From M3007 sp964646615 (lineage in GTDB: Bacteria; Bacteroidota; Bacteroidia; Chitinophagales; Saprospiraceae): a stretch of DNA of 64,000 bases. The stretch lies in contig CAZYEV010000006.1 of NCBI GenBank assembly GCA_964646615.1, positions 1-64,000 of the forward strand. The letters run 5' to 3'. Of this stretch, positions 57,819-64,000 are shown in pieces. A model generated the notes under the pieces. It had not been told where the DNA came from. It did not search any database and saw nothing but the letters and a program-made list of their open reading frames with translations. The position numbers were made by a program, and so were the translations under genes. Every line of letters begins with the position of its first letter. The stretch's first letter is position 1.

Positions 57819-60800
57819 TCAGGCCTTCACCTGTTTGGCAGCAGGCCGTGTGGTGGCGGCGGGCTTTTGTTCCACGGCTTTGCCGGTCAATACGCGCTCG
57901 CGCGTCAGGTCAACGACCAGGGAGGAAGCGACGAAGACCGAGGAATAGGTACCAAAGAGGATGCCCACCGACATACCGAAAGCGAAGCCTTTGGTGGCGT
58001 CGCCGCCGAAGAGGAAGAGCACTAAGGCTGCGGCCAGCGTAGTGCCCGAGGTGATAAGCGTGCGGCTCAGCGTGGTGTTGATGGCCATGTTGAACACCTC
58101 CTCTTTGGGCCGCCCGATGTAAGTGTTGATGAACTCGCGGATACGGTCGTACACAATAACGGTGTCGTTCACGGAGTAACCGATGACCGTCAGGATGCAG
58201 GCGATGATGGCCTGGTCAATCTCCAACGAGAACGGCACGATGCCGTGCAGCAGGGTGAAGAACGTCAGCGTGATGAGCACGTCGTGGAACAGAGCCAGCA
58301 CGGCGCCCAAAGAGAACTGCCAGCGGCGGAAGCGGATGAGCAGGTACAGGAAGATGAGCGACAGCGCCCAGATAGTGGCGGAGAGCGAGGAGTCTCGGAT
58401 ATCGTCGGCCACTGTTGGGCTGACCTGGCTCGAAGAGAGGATGTACGTGCCCGAGCCGGAGGTGCTCTTGAAGTTCTCTAAGCTCGTAGAGAAGCCCGCC
58501 GCCGTGATGCCTTCGTGCAGTTTGGCGATGACCTTGTCCATCACGTCGGGGCTGGTGTCGTCAATGAGGTACGAGGTGGTGATGTTGTATGTGTTTTCGG
58601 TACTGATGGCCTTCACAATCGGATTGCCGCCTAAGGCCTGCGAGAGCGCCGGGCGCAGTTTTTCCAACGAGACGGGCTGGTCAAACTTGACATTGAACGA
58701 GTAGCCCCCCTTGAAGTCCACGCCCAATTCGAAGCCGCGCAGGAAGAAGGAGGCGATGCCAATGATGATAATGGCGCTGGAGAAAATGTAGGCGTATTTG
58801 CGCTTGCTGATCCAGTCCACGTTGACGTCAACGAGCCACTTTTCCGACCAGGGGTAGCTGTAGGTCATCTCCTTTCCGCGGTCGAGCCACCACTCCGTCA
58901 TGAGTCGGCTGACGAGTACGGCGGTGAACATGGTGCTGAAGATACCGACCATGAGCACGGTACCGAAGCCTTTGATGGGGCCAAGGCCGAAGTAGATGAG
59001 CACAAAGGCCGTGAGCAGGGTGGTTACGTTGGCGTCAATGATGGCCGGCAGTGCCCGGCTGAAGCCTGTGGCGATGGCTTTGATGCCTTCCATGCCGCCC
59101 CGGATTTCCTCGCGGATGCGCTCGTAGATGATCACGTTGGCATCCACGGCGGTGGCCAGCGTCAGTACGATACCGGCGATGCCGGGCAGGGTGAGCACGG
59201 TGCCCATCGAGGCCAGCGTGCCGATGATGAAGAACAGGTTGGCCAGCAGGGCGATGACGGCCACCACGCCACCGCGGGCGTAATAGGCGATCATGAAGAC
59301 GCACAACAGCACTACCGACAAGATCATGGCGATGAGCGACTTGCGAATGTTGTCAGCGCCGAGTGAAGGGCCGACCTGGCTTTCCTGCACGATGCGCGTG
59401 CCGGCGGGCAGTTTACCCACTTCGAGAATGTTGGCCAAATCTTTGGCTTCGTCGAGCGTGAAGCCGCCCGTAATGGACGAGTTGCCGCCCTCGATGGGGT
59501 TGATGACGCGCGGAGCGCTGACGACCTCGTCGTCGAGGACGATGGCAATTTCACGGTTACCACCCTCATATGCCTGGCGCGTCATTTCGGCCCAGATGCG
59601 GGCGCCTTCGTTGTTCATCGCCAGACTTACGGTTACCTCGCCTGTGTTGGGGTCGGGCTGTTCGCTGGCGCGCGTAACGACGCTGCCATCCAGACGCGGT
59701 TTATCCTGGTTGCGCCACTTCTTGAGGGCATAGAGTTCGTATTTGCCGGCGACAGACGTATTGCCGTCGCGTTCGGGCACGGGCTTGAGGCTCCAGCGGA
59801 ACATCAGGTCCACCGGGAACAGCGCCTTGATGTCGGGGCGCTCGAGCATCTCGGTGATGGCCTTCATCTTGTTTTTGTCGGCGTACCCGATGACCACGCT
59901 GCGCGGGTCGTTGGCGCGCGTCAGCAGGCGGAACAGCGGCCCATCGCCCTGCGGGGTGGCCGGTTTATCCACAACCTTCATCTCCGGCGTTGCCGACGAG
60001 TCCGGCTTGCCGTCGGGGCCAGTAGGGTAGGTGTAGATGGTATCTTTGACGGTAACCAGCAGACTGGTGTCGCCCGCCAGGAGGGCTTTCAGGCGGTTGT
60101 CGGCATTCTCGAGCGCCTGTGGGATGTTCTCATCGCCAAAGCGGTAGGTGTCCCAGAATTCCAGTTTGGCGCTCTTTTGCAGCATGTTGCGCGCGCGCTG
60201 GGGGTTGTCAATGCCCGGCAGCTCCACCAGGATGAGGTCGCGTGCAGCATCCAAGCTGACGTTGGGTTGCACCACGCCGAGCTTGTCAATGCGCTGCTTG
60301 AGGCGCTTGTAGGTTTCGTCCACCGTCGTGTTGGCCAATTGGCGCACCACGCGCACCACCTCGGCATCGGGCGACTCGAAGTTGATCTGCCCGCGCAGGG
60401 TCTCATTGCGGGCGAAGATGGAAGCCAGCGATTTGCCGCCGCCCACCTCTTTCCACGCATTGGCGAACAGCGTGATGAAATCCGTCTGTTGGGTCTTCTG
60501 CTGGTTGGCAGCCTTTTCCAAAGCCTCCAAGAAAGCCGGGTCGGTGCTGTTGCCCGCCAGGTTTCGGACAAAGTCCTTCAAATCCACCTGCAGCAACACG
60601 CTCATACCGCCCTTCAGGTCGAGACCCAAAGCCAGCTGGCTCTTTTTGAGGTCGGCGTAGGTGAATTTTTTGATGAGTGGAATGGAAAACACCGTTTCGC
60701 TGGACAGCGAGTCCAGATAAGCGCTGTAATGCGTCTGCCAGGAAACTGCCGGGTTTTGGGCATGGCGTTCATCGGCATAGCGCGCGGCAGCGCTCTCAAT

Positions 60801-60890
60801 ATTGCTGGTGGGGATGATGAGCAAGTACTGATACAGGCAAACAACCGTCAGCGCGATAAGGAAGAAACGTACGACACCTTTAATCTGCAT
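57819..60890 (-). CDS. secDF: Fused protein translocase SecD-SecF
   Basis: SecDF uses the proton motive force to help proteins through the SecYEG channel. This 1023-residue fusion has SecD first (QLALGLDLKGGMSVLLQVDL, IGYADKNKMK, VVSAPRVINPIEGGNSSITGGFT, LPAGTRIVQESQVGPSLGAD, ATAVDANVIIYERIREE) and SecF second (ELGVDFKGGYSFNVKF, VIGYSVNDTVIVYDRIRE), each with about six membrane helices. The large periplasmic P1 region lies in the N-terminal half. Fusion is common in Bacteroidota. Start 60890 gives the first membrane helix at once; the frame is open upstream through the promoter. Confidence 0.96.
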   Translation of the reverse strand: MQIKGVVRFFLIALTVVCLYQYLLIIPTSNIESAAARYADERHAQNPAVSWQTHYSAYLDSLSSETVFSIPLIKKFTYADLKKSQLALGLDLKGGMSVLLQVDLKDFVRNLAGNSTDPAFLEALEKAANQQKTQQTDFITLFANAWKEVGGGKSLASIFARNETLRGQINFESPDAEVVRVVRQLANTTVDETYKRLKQRIDKLGVVQPNVSLDAARDLILVELPGIDNPQRARNMLQKSAKLEFWDTYRFGDENIPQALENADNRLKALLAGDTSLLVTVKDTIYTYPTGPDGKPDSSATPEMKVVDKPATPQGDGPLFRLLTRANDPRSVVIGYADKNKMKAITEMLERPDIKALFPVDLMFRWSLKPVPERDGNTSVAGKYELYALKKWRNQDKPRLDGSVVTRASEQPDPNTGEVTVSLAMNNEGARIWAEMTRQAYEGGNREIAIVLDDEVVSAPRVINPIEGGNSSITGGFTLDEAKDLANILEVGKLPAGTRIVQESQVGPSLGADNIRKSLIAMILSVVLLCVFMIAYYARGGVVAVIALLANLFFIIGTLASMGTVLTLPGIAGIVLTLATAVDANVIIYERIREEIRGGMEGIKAIATGFSRALPAIIDANVTTLLTAFVLIYFGLGPIKGFGTVLMVGIFSTMFTAVLVSRLMTEWWLDRGKEMTYSYPWSEKWLVDVNVDWISKRKYAYIFSSAIIIIGIASFFLRGFELGVDFKGGYSFNVKFDQPVSLEKLRPALSQALGGNPIVKAISTENTYNITTSYLIDDTSPDVMDKVIAKLHEGITAAGFSTSLENFKSTSGSGTYILSSSQVSPTVADDIRDSSLSATIWALSLIFLYLLIRFRRWQFSLGAVLALFHDVLITLTFFTLLHGIVPFSLEIDQAIIACILTVIGYSVNDTVIVYDRIREFINTYIGRPKEEVFNMAINTTLSRTLITSGTTLAAALVLFLFGGDATKGFAFGMSVGILFGTYSSVFVASSLVVDLTRERVLTGKAVEQKPAATTRPAAKQVKA

Positions 60891-60938
60891 ACCGTATAGT
60901 TCAGGTGAAAAGAAATGAGCGGGTTCCAAAAAAGCGCG

Positions 60939-60971
60939 CAAATATAGGCAGTTGGCGCAACGTACGCCCAA
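60939..60971 (-). promoter_or_regulatory. Promoter of secDF
   Basis: On the minus strand, TTG (60971-60969), a 22-base spacer and TATATTTG (60946-60939) resemble the consensus, about 49 bases before the start. Confidence 0.5.
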
Positions 60972-60975
60972 AATG

Positions 60976-61013
60976 AAAAAACGCACGCTCCGCCACCGGT
61001 GCGGAGCGTGCGT
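60976..61013 (-). terminator. crtZ terminator
   Basis: CGCACGCTCCGC (60982-60993) pairs perfectly with GCGGAGCGTGCG (61001-61012). On the minus strand six T residues follow. Confidence 0.9.
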
Positions 61014-61037
61014 TTAAGCGCCCGTTCAGGTCAATGC

Positions 61038-61529
61038 TCAGGCTTTTTCGCCCTCTTGCTTAAGCGCGCTGCGTTTTTTGAAATACTTCATCGGCACGAT
61101 GAGCAGCCCGAACGACTCGCAGCCGTCCTTAGTGGTTTTGGCGTGATGGGCGCCATGCGCCCGCAGGATGGCGCGCGAGTACCAGCCATCGAGCTGGCGA
61201 AACCACTTAAAGCGCTGGTGGATATACACATCGTGGATGAGGAAATACGTCAGGCCGTACAGCGAGATGCCAATGCCGATAAACAAGGCCCACGTGTGCT
61301 CCGTCAGCCCGCCAATGAGGTAAAAAATCATGCTCGGAATGGCAAAAACCAGAAAAAAGCGGTCGTTCTTTTCAAAGAAACCGTGCTTTTCGTGGCGCGG
61401 CTTGTGGTGGTCTTCGTGCCAGCTCCACAGCAGGCCGTGCATCAGGTATTTGTGCGTAAACCACGCCATGAATTCCATTCCTAAATAAGCGCCCAGCGTA
61501 ATGAGCAAGTATAGCAGCCAGTCAGCCAT
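61038..61529 (-). CDS. crtZ: Beta-carotene hydroxylase
   Basis: CrtZ hydroxylates the beta rings of carotenes, giving zeaxanthin or related xanthophylls. The 163-residue membrane enzyme has the di-iron histidine boxes of the fatty-acid-hydroxylase superfamily: FTHKYLMHGLLW, HEDHHKPRH, IHDVYIHQRF and AHGAHHAKTTKDG. The order and length match CrtZ. No other carotenoid genes are near. Start 61529 (MADWLLYLLITLGAY) fits the family and begins the first helix. It is followed by a strong terminator. Confidence 0.92.
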   Translation of the reverse strand: MADWLLYLLITLGAYLGMEFMAWFTHKYLMHGLLWSWHEDHHKPRHEKHGFFEKNDRFFLVFAIPSMIFYLIGGLTEHTWALFIGIGISLYGLTYFLIHDVYIHQRFKWFRQLDGWYSRAILRAHGAHHAKTTKDGCESFGLLIVPMKYFKKRSALKQEGEKA

Positions 61530-61618
61530 AGTCCCTCTTTTTTTTTTGATAAAAAATCCTTTGCCCGGCAAAACGCCGTTGCGCCCGCAAAGTTCGCCAC
61601 AGCACTGCCAGATGCGTG

Positions 61619-61626
61619 TACTTTTG
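61619..61626 (+). promoter_or_regulatory. Putative -7 element of the SRPBCC gene
   Basis: TACTTTTG lies 25 bases before ATG 61652; no -33 TTG is seen. Confidence 0.5.
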
Positions 61627-61651
61627 CCGGGCTTTTTAACGGCATTTCCTT

Positions 61652-62746
61652 ATGATACAAAAAAGCGCTGTCCTGCGCCTTTTCCGTTTTCTGCTCTACG
61701 TCGTCCTGATTGCCGGCGCACTGCTGGCCCTTTTTGGGCTTTTTGCCAAAAAAAGTTACCTCATCGAGCGCCAGATAACCATAGCGGCGCCCGCAGCACT
61801 GGTGTACGACCAGGTGCGCTATTTCCGCAATTTTCGCGTCTGGTCGCCCTGGGCCGGTATGAATGCCGACCTTCGCCTCGAAGGTGAGGACGGCGCCCCG
61901 GGCGCGGCCTACTCCTGGACGGGCGAGGGCGAAGTGGGCAGCGGCAGCATGGTGCTCAAAGCCGTAGCACCTCAGCGCCTGGACTTCGAGGTGAGCACCG
62001 AAAAGCCCTACCGCAGCGCCTCGCCCACGTGGTTCACCTTCGAGGCCGACAGCGGCCAGACCCTCGTTACCTGGGCCTTTCACATGCACATCAGCTTCCC
62101 CTGGAACGGCCTGGCGATGTTCACCGACGTCAACACCTATGTGGGCAAAGACTTTGAGCGCGGGCTGGAAAACCTCAAACGTCATTGCGAAAGCATGATG
62201 CCCCGCCTTTACGCCGGTTACGAAGTGCGCGAAGAAGAACGGCAGGAGCAATCCTACGCCGGCTTTCGGCGAGTCGTCCCCCTGGAACAGGCCGAAGTGT
62301 TCGTACGGGAGCACCTGGAAAAATTAGACCTCCTGACGCGCAAGCGACAACTTGCGCCCACCGGCCCGATAGTCGCCCTCTTCTGGACAATAGACAGCCT
62401 CACGCGCCAGGCCGACATCGCCGTGGCGGCGCCCGTAGCCGCAGGGCAAAAGACGCCGCCCGCGCTACAAGTTTTTACGCTCGAAGGCGGCCAGTACTTT
62501 TGGATAGAACAACCGCGCCAGCCCGACCTCAACGCCGCCCAAAAGGCCCTGGCCCTATACCTGGATGAAAAAGGCTGGGTGCCCATTCCGCCCACCATAG
62601 CTGAATACCTGCAGCGCCCACCCGCCGTGCAGGACACAGCCCAATGGACAACCCGCATCTACCTGCGCGCAGCCGCGCCACCGCCCGCACCACCCGACTC
62701 GCTGGACATCAACGGCAACGGCGCTGACGACGAGGGCGGGCAATAA
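61652..62746 (+). CDS. Membrane-anchored SRPBCC (START-like) domain protein
   Basis: The 364-residue protein has one N-terminal membrane helix (LLYVVLIAGALLALFGLFA, ~14-32), then an SRPBCC/polyketide-cyclase-like domain (~38-185: LIERQITIAAPAALVYDQV, VWSPWAGM, GEVGSGSMVLKAVAPQRLDFEV, YVGKDFERGLENLKRHCES), a fold that binds hydrophobic ligands. The C-terminal half (~200-345) resembles the GyrI/effector-binding fold (VVPLEQAEVFVREHLEKL, GPIVALFWTID, FTLEGGQYFWIEQ). This two-domain form is common in Bacteroidota; ligand and role are unknown. A proline-rich tail (PPPAPPDSLDINGNGADDEGGQ) ends the chain. Confidence 0.85.
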   Translation: MIQKSAVLRLFRFLLYVVLIAGALLALFGLFAKKSYLIERQITIAAPAALVYDQVRYFRNFRVWSPWAGMNADLRLEGEDGAPGAAYSWTGEGEVGSGSMVLKAVAPQRLDFEVSTEKPYRSASPTWFTFEADSGQTLVTWAFHMHISFPWNGLAMFTDVNTYVGKDFERGLENLKRHCESMMPRLYAGYEVREEERQEQSYAGFRRVVPLEQAEVFVREHLEKLDLLTRKRQLAPTGPIVALFWTIDSLTRQADIAVAAPVAAGQKTPPALQVFTLEGGQYFWIEQPRQPDLNAAQKALALYLDEKGWVPIPPTIAEYLQRPPAVQDTAQWTTRIYLRAAAPPPAPPDSLDINGNGADDEGGQ

Positions 62747-62752
62747 ACGCGC

Positions 62753-64000
62753 CTATTGCCGCACTACCCACTGCACCTGACTACCCCATCGGCTGATGAT
62801 GCGCGCCACATAAAGCCCTGCCGGCAGAGCCGAAAGGTCGAACGACATTTCGCCCGGCGTGCTCGTCCACAGCAAGCGACCCAGTGGATCGAACCACAGC
62901 ACGCGCACCGCAGGGTCGGCCGGCCCATCCAGATGTAAGCGGTCGGATGCCGGGTTAGGGTAAAGCCTCCACACACCAGAGGCATCCTCCATTTCAGGGA
63001 CCGAAATGGTGCTTTTGCACGGAACAAAGCCCACGATTTGATCCCACAGGTTGCTCTCGGTCGTGCGCACGCCACATTGCGAGCCGTTGGGCGTCGCTTT
63101 CAACTCCAGGTAGCAATCGGCCGGGCTGGCATATTGCGGCCAGCCCACCAGCCCGGTACCGTTGGGGTCGCCCGTGCGGGCAAAGTTGGTCCAATAGCGC
63201 AACAGGTGTTGTTGTACACTGTCGTCGGCGGGCCGAAACAGCGGGCCACTGCCAAGCGTGGCATTTTCCCAGCTGTTGAACACGTAGAACAGCTCCATGC
63301 CGTGGTAGGCGCCAAAGGGCTGCAATACGGGCACTGTATGGCGGAACGTGAAGAAGTAGCGCCAGACAGGCTCCGTCTGGTTTTTGCTCACACAATCGGC
63401 TACACGACGAGCCGGTGCCGTGAACTGCAGGTCGCTGACTAAGGCCACGTAGGAAGCGCGCGCCTGCTCGTTGGTGGTGCCGGGCGGGTATGTCGCCAGC
63501 ACTTGCGGCCGATACGCGGGCGGGATGCTGGCCTGCACAAACGCCTGAAACATCTGCGGCGTAATGACCAGGGGCAGGTGAAGGCTCATCTCGTCGCTAT
63601 TGGAGCCGATGAGGAGCGGCACGTGGTTGTGCTGGCCGTTTTGTATCGCCTCCAAAGGCGGCCGGACAAACCAGTGCTCATCCAGCACCGGCTGCCACGG
63701 CGCCTGGGTGATGCCGTTGCCGGAAATAGGGCTGGAGTCGCCGCTGACCAGCGAGTCGGGTGGCAGCGAACGCAGGTAGGCCATCTGTTGGGCAGCAGTG
63801 CCCGCAGCGCCGAGTTTTTGGGCAAAGGCGATGCCCTCCGTGCGCGCAGCGTTGTAACCTTTCAGGCGCGGCGACCCGCTCTGGAGGATGGCGCGGTGAA
63901 ACAGCCCTTTGGCCGCCGGCATTACCAACAGGTTGCCCACGTTGACAGCGCCAGCGCTTTCGCCAAAAATCGTTACCCGCTCAGGGTCGCCGCCAAAGGC
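62753..64000 (-). CDS. Type-B carboxylesterase with T9SS sorting domain, 5' truncated at window edge
   Basis: The visible 415 codons, which run off the window, contain the serine-esterase nucleophile motif FGGDPERVTIFGESAGAVNVG (GESAG, Ser) at the edge, then QSGSP, PLLIGSNSDEMSLHL and AYHGMELFYVF with the catalytic histidine. The C-terminal ~80 residues (VWRLYPNPASDRLHLDG to GLYVARIIS) form a T9SS type A sorting domain, so the enzyme is secreted or held at the surface. It hydrolyses carboxylic esters; the natural substrate is unknown. The signal peptide and oxyanion loop lie beyond the right edge. It converges on the SRPBCC gene. Confidence 0.92.
   Translation of the reverse strand, partial: AFGGDPERVTIFGESAGAVNVGNLLVMPAAKGLFHRAILQSGSPRLKGYNAARTEGIAFAQKLGAAGTAAQQMAYLRSLPPDSLVSGDSSPISGNGITQAPWQPVLDEHWFVRPPLEAIQNGQHNHVPLLIGSNSDEMSLHLPLVITPQMFQAFVQASIPPAYRPQVLATYPPGTTNEQARASYVALVSDLQFTAPARRVADCVSKNQTEPVWRYFFTFRHTVPVLQPFGAYHGMELFYVFNSWENATLGSGPLFRPADDSVQQHLLRYWTNFARTGDPNGTGLVGWPQYASPADCYLELKATPNGSQCGVRTTESNLWDQIVGFVPCKSTISVPEMEDASGVWRLYPNPASDRLHLDGPADPAVRVLWFDPLGRLLWTSTPGEMSFDLSALPAGLYVARIISRWGSQVQWVVRQ

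Overview
The window looks like chromosomal DNA from a GC-rich member of the Bacteroidota. It carries gldB, batD, an SprB-repeat/OmpA surface protein, two proteins ending in type IX secretion (T9SS) sorting domains, a SecD-SecF fusion and a TonB-dependent receptor. Promoters repeatedly match the Bacteroidota form: TTG, about 20 bases, then TAnnTTTG (here often TACCTTTG or TACCTTCG). The closest lineage may be a saprospirian or other high-GC group, but no rRNA is present and this is a guess. There is no phage, integron, CRISPR array or insertion sequence. One lower-GC ATPase gene (50214-51383) and one Rpn-type nuclease gene (30713-31789) look most like accessory genes.

Layout. 1-8.6 kb: a repeat-containing T9SS cargo with a broken or missing front end, purK, trmD with a LuxC-type acyl-CoA reductase, a DadA-type oxidoreductase, a secreted unknown and recA. 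8.6-15.3 kb: a TPR protein, the accA-unknown-dapA operon, tRNA-Asp and a DEAD-box helicase. 15.3-25.7 kb: an outer-membrane barrel, gldB-batD, a deoxynucleoside kinase-nth operon, dapB-GNAT, rnr and a transporter-Cox3 pair. 25.8-32.9 kb: malQ, a cyclase, a K+ channel, the Rpn nuclease and a DUF58 protein. 32.9-44.5 kb: the SprB/propeller/OmpA giant, a VWA-like metallopeptidase, and a TonB receptor divergent from a GH53 galactanase, an SSS symporter and a small membrane protein. 44.5-50 kb: tadA, guaB, oxyR and katG. 50-64 kb: the ATPase, a second SSS symporter pair, a vanadium-haloperoxidase-like lipoprotein with an outer-membrane protein, an EEP-family hydrolase, secDF, crtZ, an SRPBCC protein and a truncated carboxylesterase with a T9SS tail.

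The most interesting signal is non-coding. A perfect or near-perfect palindrome, GCCAAACTTGTTTGGC, with a directional GTARCSG-like flank, occurs as three tandem pairs, each with exactly 25 bp between centres. One pair overlaps the -33 element of the promoter of the dNK-nth operon (deoxynucleotide salvage and repair of oxidised bases). The other two pairs face each other between oxyR and katG (peroxide sensing and detoxification). This suggests a shared operator for an oxidative-damage regulon; a dispersed intergenic repeat family is the main alternative. A separate inverted repeat, CCGATA-N5-TATCGG, sits directly upstream of the katG -33 element.

Other notable signals are a family of stem-loop repeats in intergenic regions (28.7, 50.1 and 53.8 kb), promoters so close to start codons that leaderless mRNAs are predicted (purK, guaB, the ATPase), a strong preference for the leucine codon TTA only before a G, and an endonuclease III that lacks the fourth cluster cysteine. 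All coordinates were read by eye and product names come from motif recognition, without database searches.
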